Assembly: GCF_036250735.1 (NCBI RefSeq)
Contig: NZ_CP109430.1
Coordinates: forward strand, 4,464,001 to 4,528,000
Length of the DNA: 64,000 bases
Origin: Streptosporangium sp. NBC_01495
GTDB taxonomy: Bacteria; Actinomycetota; Actinomycetes; Streptosporangiales; Streptosporangiaceae
Direction of reading: 5' to 3'
Within the stretch, counting starts at the first letter, position 1. Each line of letters starts with the position of its first letter. Below the pieces are notes generated by a model. The model was not told the origin of the DNA and did not search any database. It saw nothing but the letters and a program-made list of their open reading frames with translations. Shown in pieces: positions 15,097 to 23,859 of the stretch. The position numbers were made by a program, and so were the translations under genes.

Positions 15097-15191
15097 TCTC
15101 AGCAGATCGACAAAGACGAGGACGACCGGGACAGGCCTCACTGAGCGGAGTTGTGCCGGCTAAGAGTGGTCCAGGAAAGGGCGGTGGCGCG

Positions 15192-15314
15192 ATGATCTCG
15201 CCGTCGGACCGCGAGCTGCTCAGCTGGAGCCCGGCCAGCGAGGCCGAGGAGCGCGCCGACATGAAGCAACTCCAAGCTCAGCGCGACGCTGTGACCGCGC
15301 CACCGCCGGTCTGA
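15192..15314 (+). CDS. Small hypothetical protein (40 residues)
   Basis: MISPSDRELLSWSPASEAEE begins a short charged protein within the transposon, divergent from tnpI. The ribosome binding site is weak (GGAAAGGG further upstream) and the family is unknown. It may be chance coding. The 110 bases after it up to the TnpB element show nothing recognisable. Confidence 0.25.
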   Translation: MISPSDRELLSWSPASEAEERADMKQLQAQRDAVTAPPPV

Positions 15315-15424
15315 ACCGTCGGTTAGGCGTCCTGTCCGACCTCGGCGAGGCCGCGCGGGTGACTGACCTCGCCGAGGCGGCGTCTGGTTTGGCATCGCGG
15401 TCGGAGGCGCGCCGATGCGGCCCC

Positions 15425-15560
15425 TAATTGACATCCACTCCGCCTTAAAGGACGGAGATTCCGGTCTGCCGCGTGTGCGGCTGCGGGCGGGTTACTGCTT
15501 CTTCGCGCGGTGCCGGGATCGCTCCCGGTCCTACCCGCGCTCCACAGTCGTTTAGCCTCT
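15425..15560 (-). ncRNA. Right end of the IS605-type element and likely omega RNA region
   Basis: On the minus strand the tnpB stop is followed by a hairpin CTCCG-TCCTTTAAGG-CGGAG and the end sequence TGGATGTCAATTA, the usual form of an IS200/IS605 right end in actinobacteria. In TnpB systems the guide (omega or reRNA) overlaps the 3' end of tnpB and ends at this right end, with the guide segment just outside. The limits given are inferred from that rule. Confidence 0.45.
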
Positions 15561-16668
15561 CCGCCTGCCCGGCGGCGAGGATGTTGATCGCCGCGTTGAC
15601 GTCCCGGTCGTGGCCGGCCCCGCAGGGGCAGGTCCACGACCGGACGTTCAACGGCATCGAATCGGTGATGGTCTCGCAGGCCGAGCACAGCTTCGACGAC
15701 GGAAACCAGCGGTCGATCTTGCCGAAGTGGCGGCCGTATCGCTTCGCCTTGTACTCCAGCATGGCGACGAACTGCGACCAGCCCGCATCATGCACACTCT
15801 TGGCCAGCCTCGTGCGCGCGAGACCGGATACGGCGAGATCCTCCACATACACCGCTTGGTTGTCGCGGATCAACGTGGTGGACAACGTGTGGGCGAAGTC
15901 GCGGCGCGTGTCGGTCACCTTGGCGTACGCCTTGGCGACCTTCAGCTTGGCCTTGGCCCGGTTCGCCGATCCCTTCTTCTTTCGGCTCAACGCCTTCTGT
16001 GCCTTGCGGAGCTGCTTGGCCGCCCGCCGCAGAAAGCGCGGGTTGGCGACCTTCCGGCCATCGGAGGTGATCGCAAAATGGGTGAGACCCAGGTCGATAC
16101 CGATCTCGGGACCCGTCTCGGGCAACGGCTCGTTTGAGGTCTCGACGACGAACGACGCGAAGCACCGGCCCGCCGAGTCCTTGACCACCGTCACCGATGA
16201 CGGGTCCGACGGCAGGGTCCGCGACCAGCGCACCTCCACCTCACCGATCTTCGGCAGCCGGAGTCTCCCGCCCGCTGTCACCGCGAATCGGGCGTTCCTC
16301 GTGAACCGGACCGCTTGGCGGGAATCCTTTCGCGACCGGAACCGAGGGGCGGCGACCTTGCGCCCCTTCCGCTTCCCGGTGACCGAGGAGAAGAAGTTAC
16401 GGTAAGCCACGTTCAGATCCGCGAGCGCCTGCTGCAAGAGCACGGCCGACACCTCGCCCAGCCATGCCCGCTGCGGCGTCGCCTTGGCCCGCGTGATGAC
16501 GTGCTTGGACAACTCCCCATCCGAGATGTACGGCAGGCCCCGCATCCGGGCGTCCTGCCTCAGGCGCAGCCCGTCGTTGAACACCGTCCTCGCGCACCCG
16601 AACGCCCGCGCCAGCGCTTGACGCTGACCCGGCGACGGGTAAAGGCGGAAGTTGTACCTGAGCCGCAC
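15445..16668 (-). CDS. tnpB: TnpB, RNA-guided nuclease of an IS605/IS1341-type element
   Basis: A 407-residue OrfB/TnpB protein starting at GTG. It has the N-terminal helix-turn-helix segment (RLYPSPGQRQALARAFGCAR), RuvC motif I with Asp192 (GIDLGLTHFA), RuvC II with Glu276 (VYVEDLAVSGL), a zinc ribbon (Cys328, Cys331, Cys347, Cys349) and RuvC III (HDRDVNAAINI). All catalytic residues are present, so the nuclease looks intact. No TnpA (Y1 transposase) is nearby, so it is an IS1341-like element depending on TnpA in trans. It is inserted in the Tn3 transposon cargo region. Confidence 0.92.
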   Translation of the reverse strand: MRLRYNFRLYPSPGQRQALARAFGCARTVFNDGLRLRQDARMRGLPYISDGELSKHVITRAKATPQRAWLGEVSAVLLQQALADLNVAYRNFFSSVTGKRKGRKVAAPRFRSRKDSRQAVRFTRNARFAVTAGGRLRLPKIGEVEVRWSRTLPSDPSSVTVVKDSAGRCFASFVVETSNEPLPETGPEIGIDLGLTHFAITSDGRKVANPRFLRRAAKQLRKAQKALSRKKKGSANRAKAKLKVAKAYAKVTDTRRDFAHTLSTTLIRDNQAVYVEDLAVSGLARTRLAKSVHDAGWSQFVAMLEYKAKRYGRHFGKIDRWFPSSKLCSACETITDSMPLNVRSWTCPCGAGHDRDVNAAINILAAGQAERLNDCGARVGPGAIPAPREEAVTRPQPHTRQTGISVL

Positions 16669-16716
16669 GGATCAATTGTGCGTCCATGCGCCGTGGCGTG
16701 CAGGGAATCCGCAGAG

Positions 16717-16893
16717 ATGAGCGTCGCCGAAGCGCGCAGCCGGTTCACCGAGGTGCTCGATGTGCTCGATGTGCTCAACGACGCAGCGACGCGGGGGCGC
16801 ATCACCCGCGTCACCAACCGTGGGCGAAAGATCGCCGCCGTGGCGTCCATACACGTCGCCGAGTCCACCGAGCGGGTACAAGACGAACACTGA
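16717..16893 (+). CDS. Phd/YefM-type antitoxin-like protein, orphan
   Basis: 58 residues: MSVAEARSRFTEVLDVLDVL, then RGRITRVTNRGRKIAAVASI, the core of Phd/YefM antitoxins (DNA-binding N-terminal fold). Inside it GATGTGCTC is repeated in tandem, giving the doubled LDVLDVL. No toxin gene follows: the next 280 bases before the sigma factor hold no clear ORF. It starts just outside the left end of the TnpB element, which may have removed upstream sequence. Confidence 0.55.
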   Translation: MSVAEARSRFTEVLDVLDVLNDAATRGRITRVTNRGRKIAAVASIHVAESTERVQDEH

Positions 16894-17177
16894 TCGTTAA
16901 AGCACGCTCGGACCTTGGCGGCCCTCCCGCGCGGGCCTTCACCCCCGGCCCGAAGGCCGAAGCACTGGCCCGCATTTCGGTAGCAGGCGCCGAGAAACAA
17001 CGCTTAGCCGTGCTGGCCCCACCTCGACATCGAGGGTGTGCCCGATCCCGGAGCACGTTCCCTGGATCGACCCGACCCATCCGGCCTGGCGAACGGCCCG
17101 GTGTCAGCGGCTTCACCGATCAGAAATCCTCCGCCACGTCGTCAGTTCTGTTAGCCCTCGCACCGGTGGAAGGATTG

Positions 17178-18191
17178 ATGACCATGACCGACACCAGACC
17201 GCTGGGCGCCGACGAGGCCACGTTCCTCGCGGCGGTCCGCTCAGGCGACACGGCGCGGTTCGCACTCATCACGGAGCGCCACCGGCGTGAGCTGCAGGTG
17301 CACTGCTACCGGATGCTCGCGAACTACGAGGATGCCCAGGACATGACGCAGGAGACGTTCCTGCGAGCGTGGAACAAGCGGGAGTCGTTCAAGGGCCACG
17401 CGGCCCTGCGGACCTGGCTGTACCGGATCGCGACGAACGCCTGCCTCGACTTCCTGGAGAAGCGCAACGACCGCACACCCGTACCGTCCGAGCTGCCGGA
17501 CCCCGGCTCCGAGGTGCTGTACCTGCAGCCCTACCCCGACCGGATGCTCCCAGAGGACCCGCAGGAATCGGTGGTGGCGCGGGAGACGATCGAGCTGGCG
17601 TTCATCGTCACCGTCCAGCACCTGCCGCCGCGGCAGCGGGCGGTGTTCATCCTGCGCGACGTCCTCGGCTGGCCGGCGTCGAAGGCCGCCGACGCCCTCG
17701 AGCTGACCGTCGCATCGGTGACCAGCGCACTGCAGCGGGCGCGTGTGACGATGCGCGAGCAGCTGCCCGACCGCCGCCTCGATTGGCGGAGCCCCGCCAC
17801 CCACGAGCTGTCGAATGACGAGCGGGGCGTGGTGAAGTCGTATATCGACGCCCATGAGCGCAACGACCTGGACGGGCTGATGTCCCTGCTGCGCGACGAC
17901 CTGCGCTTCGCGATGCTGCCCGAGCCGGGAACCTCGGTCATCACGGCCAAGGACGCGGTGGACGGCTGGGTCTCCGGTGGGCTCTTCCAGCGCGGCTACG
18001 ACGACTGGCGCTGTATCGCCACGACGGTCAACCGCATGCCTGCCGCCGTGCTGTACCTCCGCACCCCCGACGACCCGGAGTACCGGCTATTTACCATCGC
18101 GGTCCTGCACATCGTCGACGGGAAGGTCGCCGAGCTCACCGGATTCGACGCCACCGACAAACCATGGCTGGGCCTGCCCCCGACACTGTGA
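17178..18191 (+). CDS. SigG-like ECF sigma factor with C-terminal SnoaL-like domain (TIGR02960 type)
   Basis: A 337-residue protein. The ATG at 17178 follows GGAAGGA at a 3-base distance; ATG 17184 is an alternative. Sigma region 2 is at about residues 25-95 (RRELQVHCYRMLANYEDAQD, TQETFLRAW) and region 4 at about 145-195 (LPPRQRAVFILRDVLGWPASKAADAL). A SnoaL-like domain fills residues 215-337. The domain order and length match Mycobacterium SigG, a family without a classical anti-sigma factor whose C-terminal domain is thought to be regulatory. It is transposon cargo, followed by a terminator. Confidence 0.85.
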   Translation: MTMTDTRPLGADEATFLAAVRSGDTARFALITERHRRELQVHCYRMLANYEDAQDMTQETFLRAWNKRESFKGHAALRTWLYRIATNACLDFLEKRNDRTPVPSELPDPGSEVLYLQPYPDRMLPEDPQESVVARETIELAFIVTVQHLPPRQRAVFILRDVLGWPASKAADALELTVASVTSALQRARVTMREQLPDRRLDWRSPATHELSNDERGVVKSYIDAHERNDLDGLMSLLRDDLRFAMLPEPGTSVITAKDAVDGWVSGGLFQRGYDDWRCIATTVNRMPAAVLYLRTPDDPEYRLFTIAVLHIVDGKVAELTGFDATDKPWLGLPPTL

Positions 18192-18306
18192 TCAGACAAA
18201 GGCCCCATCGTCGACGAGTCCAGCGCGCGGGCCGCCGTCACCGAAGTCACCGCGGAATGAGCACCCCGACCAGCTGAACACCAACGCGGCAACGCGAACC
18301 CCACCG

Positions 18307-18329
18307 CCCCGCCGGCGTTGCCGGCGGGG
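18307..18329. terminator. Hairpin terminator after the SigG-like gene
   Basis: CCCCGCCGGC and GCCGGCGGGG form a perfect 10-bp stem with a GTT loop, followed by CATCTTT. It stands 115 bases after the sigma stop. The rest of 18192-18518 shows no ORF or signal that I recognise. Confidence 0.75.
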
Positions 18330-18518
18330 CATCTTTATGCCCGAAGATCATCGTCATGATCAACGACGCTGTCGTCCCTCATCTTCAGCGAGTCGGTCAA
18401 CAGCTCACTCGGAACGCAAGAAAGGGCCCGGGGAAGGTTCCCTCATAGCCGAGGGTCACGGTGAGCACGCCAGGAAGGATTTCGACCTGGCCTCACGAGC
18501 CGAGCATCTGGCCCGTGC

Positions 18519-19103
18519 TCATCGCCTCGTCTCGTATCGGGTCAGTACCACGCCGCCGGGAAACGTCCGCGTCTCCACCAGGTTCAGGTTCACCCAGCTG
18601 TCCAGGGCCGTGAAGAACGGCGTGCCGCCGCCCACCAGGACCGGGTGGGTGACCAGCACGTACTCGTCGATCAGCCCGGCCCGCATGGCCGCTGCGGCGA
18701 GTGTGGCGCCGACGATGTCCATGGGGTCGCCGTCGTCGGCCTTGAGCCTGGTGATCTCGGTGACCGCGTCGCCGGTGACCAGGCGGGTGTTCCAGTCGAC
18801 CGTGCTGGTCGTCGAGGAGAACACCACCTTCGGCATGTCCCGCCAGCGGCGGGCGTACTCGATCTCCGCCGGTGTGGCGCCGGGCTGCTTGTCGGCGGTC
18901 GGCCAGTGGGAGCTCATCGCCTCCCACAGTTTGCGCCCGTACAGCGCCAAGCCGGTCGCGTCCACCCGGTCGGACCACCACTGGAACAGCTCGTCGCTCG
19001 GCGATGAGTCCGGTCCCTCCCCCCCACTCCAGCCGAGGTCGTCGCCGGTCGCGGCGATGTAGCCGTCCAGGCTCATGTTCATGCCGAAGATCAGTTTCCG
19101 CAT
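18519..19103 (-). CDS. Dihydrofolate reductase family protein (RibD C-terminal-like)
   Basis: A 194-residue protein starting MRKLIFGMNMSLDGYIA, with GGG near the C-terminus (LVGGGTPFF), the signature of the RibD_C/DHFR-like fold that binds NADPH. The ATG at 19103 was chosen because GAGAGG precedes it; the frame extends 37 codons further with no family likeness. Members are often of unknown substrate and lie beside ECF sigma factors. Here it converges on the SigG-like gene inside the transposon. True trimethoprim-insensitive DHFR activity is not implied. Confidence 0.8.
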   Translation of the reverse strand: MRKLIFGMNMSLDGYIAATGDDLGWSGGEGPDSSPSDELFQWWSDRVDATGLALYGRKLWEAMSSHWPTADKQPGATPAEIEYARRWRDMPKVVFSSTTSTVDWNTRLVTGDAVTEITRLKADDGDPMDIVGATLAAAAMRAGLIDEYVLVTHPVLVGGGTPFFTALDSWVNLNLVETRTFPGGVVLTRYETRR

Positions 19104-19458
19104 CGTGCCAGCCTCTCGTGAGTCGATCTCACATGTACAGACGGGCACGGCGCGGAAACCTAATCGGTGCGCGATCTGCGTCCGCAGGTAGTCCTCGCGT
19201 TCCGGATTCGGCACGGCGTACTCGGCTGGGCTCGAGCGCTACCCACCGGATCTCGACTTCACCCTCGTACGGGCAGCGGCGCACCCATGGCCAGCTCTCC
19301 CCGACCGCTGCTGCCGTCTGCCCGGACGGGAAGGCCTTCCACGGCCACCTGCAACAGAGGCTGTCTACTTTCGCAGAGGCGTTGCGGTGGCGCTCGACGC
19401 GCTCGCTGCGCGAGCAGGAGTGTGAGCGATCTGGGTCCCCGAACGCCTGATCACACAG
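19104..19458. other. Gap between reductase and tnpA
   Basis: These 355 bases hold no convincing gene. Plus-strand fragments such as LTALEIANQFPTLGHLAR (around 19480-19535) look protein-like but are broken by stops, so they may be debris of a lost cargo gene. Confidence 0.4.
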
Positions 19459-22212
19459 CTATAGCGCCAGCCAGGCCCCCTCACCGCGCTGGAGATCGCC
19501 AACCAGTTCCCGACGCTTGGGCATCTCGCTCGGCGACCAGCGGCCGCACGTGCCCGGCAAGATCCGCGAGTACCTACCTCTCCCAGCGCCGACGCAGCTA
19601 AGCGTTGTTTTTTCGGCGCCTACTACTGAAGGGGCCCCTGAGGGGGCAATGCCCCCGACGCCGAGTGCGCCCCGTGAGGGAAGCCCGTCAGAACAGCGTG
19701 TCGCGGACGCGCAGCGGCCGAGCTGGGCGAGTTCACCTTCGATGTCGACCTCGATTGCGCCGAAGAAGTTGATGTTCTCGCTGTGCGCCGGGGAGATGTG
19801 GGCCAGGATCTCGTCGTCGATGCGGCGTCCCGCCCTGCGCATCGACTCGACCGCGAGGCCGTAGTACTCGGTGGTCCAGGCGACCACGGCGTTGGTGGCC
19901 AGCGTCAGGCACCACGCCTGCTCGGTCTGAGCTTCGAGGTGCCGCGCTCGGATGGCGCCCTCGTGGGCGTAGAGCAGGTCTCGCTTGAGCGCGTGCAGCG
20001 ACTCGCCCTTGTTCAGCTGCCGGGAGATCTTGCGCCGGTAGGCCGGGTCAGCGAGGTATCGGGCGGCGTAGATGGTGCGCCGCAGTGCCCCGTACTCCTT
20101 GAGCGCTGCGGCGAGCGCGTTCTGCCTGCCGGCCGCGGACAGCTTGCCGACCAGTAGCGAGGCGGTGGCGTGACCGAACTTTAGCGAACCGGCCAGCCGG
20201 AGCAGGTCGTCGTAGTGCTCGGCGATCAGGTCAGTGTTGAGCTTGCGGGTCAGCAGCGGCCCGGTGTGCGGGAAGTCGGCCTCGACCTGCGCACGCGATC
20301 CGGCCCGGTAGAGCGTGATCTTGCCCAGATCCCGGATCCGCGGGGAGAGCTGCAAGCCGAGCAGGTCGAACAAGCCGAAGTTGACCAGCGTGACCCCGTG
20401 GGTGTCCGTCGCGTGCTCGGTGACGGGAATGTCGGTCGCGTTCCTGAGAATCTCGTCGAGGACGTAGTGGGCCTCGCGCTTGGTCGCGACGATGACTTTC
20501 GTGCCGTAGGTGGTGTGCTGGTCGGTCACGTGTGTGTACGTCGAGAGCCCCTCGGACGCGAAGTACCGGCTCAAAGCCCTTGCGGTGACTGACTTTCCGC
20601 GCGTGGGGAACCGCTGTCCGTCTGATGAGGACAGGGTGCCGGTGCCGAAGATCGGGATGAGTGGCAGGCGCTGGTGGTAGTCGATGATGGCCAGGTTCGC
20701 CGCGCGCAGCGTTTCCTCCCGTACGTACCACTCCGACGTCCACGCGAGCACGTCGTAGGAGATCCCGCACGCGTCGGCCATCCGCGTCAGCCCGAGATTG
20801 GTGGAGTGGGCCAGCAGCACTGCGATCAAGTTCCGCTTCAGCTCGGGGCTGCGGGCCTGCTTGCCGCTGGCGTGGGTAAAGCAATCCAGGTAGCCGGTGC
20901 GTTTGTCCAGCTCGATCAGCAGCGACACGATCGGCGCGAACGGCAGCATCTCGGTCAGCTCCGCCTTCAACGCAGTCGCCTCGGCCGGGACGTCCTCGGC
21001 GGTCAGCGGCGAGATCACCAGATCACCGCCGTCGTCCAGACGCACCAGGCCATCCCCAGCAGCGAGGACTCCCTCCAGCTCGCCGAGCGCCTCACCCAGC
21101 TCGTCGGCGGCCGCAGCCAGCGCGCGGTCGGGGTCGGCGGGTTTGCCGACCAGCTGGCAGAACTCCGCGCGCTGGTCGACCCACTTGTCCGGTGGGAGCA
21201 GGTAGGCGGCCGGGTCGGAGTAACGACGCGAGCCCGGCACGAACACGTCCCCGCTGCGCAGCCCATCGCGCATCTTGCGTTCGGCCCTGCTCTCCCGCGC
21301 GGAGATCGCCTGGTCGAACAGCTGCACAACCTCGTCGAGCACGTCGGTCGCCGACTGCGCCAGCATCGTCAGCAGGATCGGGTACCGGCGCTGCGGATCG
21401 CGGCGTTCCAGCGCCTGCGCGGTCAACCGCCGACCGACCGTGGCCAGGAACCTGCGCCGCTCGGCAGGCAGCGCCGACAGGTCCAGACCGTCCGCGCCCA
21501 ACGAGCGCAGGAACTCCAGCTTGGCGACCTCGGCCTCCACCGCGGCCGGGGACGCCTCCACCGGGCCGGTGGCCAGCCACCGCAGACGGGTCATGCGGAT
21601 CTCCGGATCGGTGATCAGTAGCCCGTCCAGCGCGGCGCACCGTGCCTCGGTGAACTCGTGCGCCAGCCGGTCGAACGTCTCCCGCTGCGCCTCGGCGCGG
21701 GCGTGGGCGACCCGCTCGACCACGGTCACCAGTCCCGGACGGATCACGCGTGCCGAGATCAGGTACTCGCACCCGAGCCGGAACAGCAGGGTCGGCGAGT
21801 CGTGTTCCATCGCCCTGGCGAGCAGGAACTCGTCTAGTTCCTTGAGCTCCAGCGTGGTCGGCAGCCGCCACCCCAGATACTTCGCCACCAGCCGCAAATG
21901 CTCGGTCCGCGTCTTCGCCCGCCGCCCGTACGAGCGCAGCCCGGTCGGGTCGACGCCGAGCTGCTCGGCCAGCCTGGCCATCGCCACCGGCGGGGCCGAA
22001 AGCACCTTGTCCGGCACGAACCCCAGCCACGGCAACGTGCATAACGCCACGGCCAAGCCGAGCCGGTCCGCCGGACCACGGCCCCGACCGGGATCGACGA
22101 ACGCGACATCCGCCGGAGTCAGGGTGAAGAACCTCGCTAGCTCGTCCCTGCCAATCTCCGGGAACTCCCGCAAGCGCTCCAGCTCCTCGTCCGCGAACAC
22201 CTGCGTCGCCAA
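19459..22212 (-). CDS. tnpA: Tn3-family transposase TnpA
   Basis: A 917-residue protein starting 50 bases inside the right inverted repeat, as is usual. The N-terminal DNA-binding region (EIGRDELARFFTLTPADVAFVDPGRG) and the long C-terminal catalytic region (DQHTTYGTKVIVATKREAHY, NTDLIAEHYDDLLRLAGSLK, SENINFFGAIEVDIEGELA) are continuous. The last 90 or so residues after ELAQLGR do not look like Tn3 transposase and probably come from read-through into adjacent sequence, so the natural C-terminus may be altered. It mediates replicative transposition with TnpI resolving the cointegrate. Confidence 0.9.
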   Translation of the reverse strand: MATQVFADEELERLREFPEIGRDELARFFTLTPADVAFVDPGRGRGPADRLGLAVALCTLPWLGFVPDKVLSAPPVAMARLAEQLGVDPTGLRSYGRRAKTRTEHLRLVAKYLGWRLPTTLELKELDEFLLARAMEHDSPTLLFRLGCEYLISARVIRPGLVTVVERVAHARAEAQRETFDRLAHEFTEARCAALDGLLITDPEIRMTRLRWLATGPVEASPAAVEAEVAKLEFLRSLGADGLDLSALPAERRRFLATVGRRLTAQALERRDPQRRYPILLTMLAQSATDVLDEVVQLFDQAISARESRAERKMRDGLRSGDVFVPGSRRYSDPAAYLLPPDKWVDQRAEFCQLVGKPADPDRALAAAADELGEALGELEGVLAAGDGLVRLDDGGDLVISPLTAEDVPAEATALKAELTEMLPFAPIVSLLIELDKRTGYLDCFTHASGKQARSPELKRNLIAVLLAHSTNLGLTRMADACGISYDVLAWTSEWYVREETLRAANLAIIDYHQRLPLIPIFGTGTLSSSDGQRFPTRGKSVTARALSRYFASEGLSTYTHVTDQHTTYGTKVIVATKREAHYVLDEILRNATDIPVTEHATDTHGVTLVNFGLFDLLGLQLSPRIRDLGKITLYRAGSRAQVEADFPHTGPLLTRKLNTDLIAEHYDDLLRLAGSLKFGHATASLLVGKLSAAGRQNALAAALKEYGALRRTIYAARYLADPAYRRKISRQLNKGESLHALKRDLLYAHEGAIRARHLEAQTEQAWCLTLATNAVVAWTTEYYGLAVESMRRAGRRIDDEILAHISPAHSENINFFGAIEVDIEGELAQLGRCASATRCSDGLPSRGALGVGGIAPSGAPSVVGAEKTTLSCVGAGRGRYSRILPGTCGRWSPSEMPKRRELVGDLQRGEGAWLAL

Positions 22213-22261
22213 GAACGACCTCCCGCCAGACCCACAGATTCCCAGCTCAGAAGCCTATCCA

Positions 22262-22302
22262 GCCATATCCGCCCGATTTTCGGCGAGTACTACGGGGACC
22301 CC
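22262..22302 (-). repeat. Right terminal inverted repeat of the Tn3-family transposon
   Basis: Read from the right it is GGGGTCCCCGTAGTACTCGC through GCGGATATGGC, matching the left end at 40 of 41 bases. Confidence 0.93.
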
Positions 22303-22519
22303 AAGAGAGGCGCCGCGAACCCGCCGCGTCATCGAAGTCGCCCGGACGCTGCTGTCGGGCGGGCTGACAATCCGCCAGGCCGCCGAGAGCCTGAACGTGC
22401 CGGTGCACGGTGAGGGGAACGGGGCCGGTAAGGCGGCCGCGGCCGCGCTGCCGGCCCGCCTCGACGGCATCCCGATCAAGGTGATCGGACGGGATCTCGT
22501 CAACCGCTCTCAAGCGAGT
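22303..22519. other. Right flank of the transposon, fragment with helix-turn-helix-like coding
   Basis: The plus strand can read RRVIEVARTLLSGGLTIRQA and AESLNVPV, reminiscent of a helix-turn-helix of a resolvase or regulator, but with no start or proper end. It does not supply the missing half of the recombinase cut at the left end. It precedes the stop of the EEP gene on the other strand. Confidence 0.3.
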
Positions 22520-23302
22520 TCAGCGGGTCATCCTCATGATGATCGGCCTGTGGTCGGACAGGGTGGCCGACAGTACGGAGCCGCCGGTGGTGGTGACTCC
22601 TTTCGTGTAGATGTAGTCGATGCGGGCGTTACCGTGGGTGGGCTTGTTCGCGTACTTGGCGCCGGTGTCCACCCAGCCCGCGCTCACGAACCGCTTCGAC
22701 AATGCGTCCGTGGGCTTGGCGTTGAAGTCGCCGGTGAGGATGAGCTGGGATCTGGAGCCGAAGTAGTCCAGCACCTTTGCGGCCTGAGCCTCACGGTGGC
22801 TGACCGAGGTCTGCGACAAGCCGGGGGACAGGTGGGTGCTGAACACCGTGATCGTCGAAGTGCCGCCGAGGGCGAGCTTCGCCCCGGCCATGGAACGGTT
22901 GACGGGGCAGGTGGTGAAGTTGGTGAGCGGGAGCGTCACGCGTTCGACGATCGTGAACGAGGACAGGATCGCGTTGCCCGCCTTGCCGGGTTGCGGGTCG
23001 TCGCAGGGGCCGACGTTGTCGCCCGCGCCGAAGTGGGCGTTGGCGGTGATGTCCCAGCCGAGCTCATCGGCCAGTTGTTTCACCTGGTCGGCGTTCGGCC
23101 TGCGGTGGACCTCCTGGAGTGTGACGATGTTGGCGCCGCTGTCGCGGACCACCTTGGCGATGGCCTTCATGTCGGCGTTCTCGCCGCGGATGTTCCAGTC
23201 GAGGACGACGAGCTGTGTCGCGGCCTGGGCAGTGGCGGGTATGGCGGAGGCGGTGGCGAGCACGACCGCCGTAACCATATAAATCCCTCTTGTCACACGC
23301 AT
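22520..23302 (-). CDS. Secreted endonuclease/exonuclease/phosphatase (EEP) family protein
   Basis: A 260-residue protein from the ATG at 23302 with a signal peptide (MRVTRGIYMVTAVVLATASA, cleavage after AQA). The EEP motifs follow: LDWNIRGEN, TLQEVH (metal-binding Glu), GDFNAKP and SDHRPI (catalytic Asp-His). Two cysteines (PCDD, TTCPVN) could form a disulfide. The family includes secreted DNases, sphingomyelinases and phosphodiesterases. The substrate cannot be told from sequence. It lies just outside the transposon. Confidence 0.85.
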   Translation of the reverse strand: MRVTRGIYMVTAVVLATASAIPATAQAATQLVVLDWNIRGENADMKAIAKVVRDSGANIVTLQEVHRRPNADQVKQLADELGWDITANAHFGAGDNVGPCDDPQPGKAGNAILSSFTIVERVTLPLTNFTTCPVNRSMAGAKLALGGTSTITVFSTHLSPGLSQTSVSHREAQAAKVLDYFGSRSQLILTGDFNAKPTDALSKRFVSAGWVDTGAKYANKPTHGNARIDYIYTKGVTTTGGSVLSATLSDHRPIIMRMTR

Positions 23303-23511
23303 GCCCAAAGATCTTACGGATATTGGGACCGCCCGGATAGGTCTCAGTAGCCGTCGAGGGCCTGGCAGGGCTCCTCGTCTATCGGCCACCACGTGATCGG
23401 GGCGGGACGGACGTCCCATCTGCCCAGCCAGGAGAAACCGCCGCAGTTTCTCCTACTCCTCACAGCCAACTCATGACGCCGGATCACGCCAGAGATCAGG
23501 ACAGACCTAGA

Positions 23512-23754
23512 TTACTTTGAAGACACGGTCCAGGCCTGACGAACCGCCACCGCGCCGATGATCACGGCAGATGTCGTCCACACAACCCGTTGCCCGATGG
23601 TCGTGATCACCTCATTCCTGCCGGGTGGTATCACGAACATCTGGACGGCCGCGCCGACCGGCACGGTCACTTTGGCGAGCACACCGATCGCTCCCGGCCG
23701 CCTGGCACATGACCCTATGGCACCCAAAATCGGCCCGAGCACAACACTCGCCAC
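23512..23754 (-). CDS. Small membrane protein, unknown function
   Basis: 80 residues, with two hydrophobic stretches (VVLGPILGAIGSC and VWTTSAVIIGAVAV) separated by a short loop with PPGRNE. No family is recognised and no strong ribosome binding site is visible. It could be a remnant. The 200 bases on either side show no other gene. Confidence 0.35.
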   Translation of the reverse strand: MASVVLGPILGAIGSCARRPGAIGVLAKVTVPVGAAVQMFVIPPGRNEVITTIGQRVVWTTSAVIIGAVAVRQAWTVSSK

Positions 23755-23776
23755 CCACCAGAAGGCTCCCCACTCT

Positions 23777-23814
23777 GGTCGGCGTCACCAGGGGCAAAGT
23801 AACTCTGTGTGACG
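23777..23814 (+). repeat. Copy of a dispersed 40-bp repeat (partial)
   Basis: GGTCGGCGTCACCAGGGGCA and the following AAGT match the inverted pair at 26185-26224 and 26413-26452 at 23 of 24 bases against the latter. The likeness continues weakly with CTCTGTGTGA. Confidence 0.7.
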
Positions 23815-23859
23815 GCGGTAGCGGTGGGCGATTCGCAGAAACGGACCGATTGTGCGAGG

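Larger units (their letters stand above)
13883..22302. mobile_element. Tn3-family transposon with tyrosine recombinase TnpI
   Basis: The two ends are 41-bp inverted repeats starting GGGGTCCCCGTAGTACTCGC. TnpA lies at the right end and a TnpI-type recombinase with its resolution site at the left end. Between them lie TnpB, an orphan antitoxin, a SigG-like ECF sigma factor and a DHFR-family reductase. The 5-base flanks AGGAG (13878-13882) and AAGAG (22303-22307) differ by one base, so there is no exact target duplication. The use of a tyrosine recombinase rather than a serine resolvase places it with the Tn4430/Tn5401 branch. Confidence 0.85.

Noticed and set aside
16894..17177. Possible toxin gene partner for the Phd-like antitoxin
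   Set aside because: The open frame continues into the sigma gene but shows no toxin motif and no start signal.
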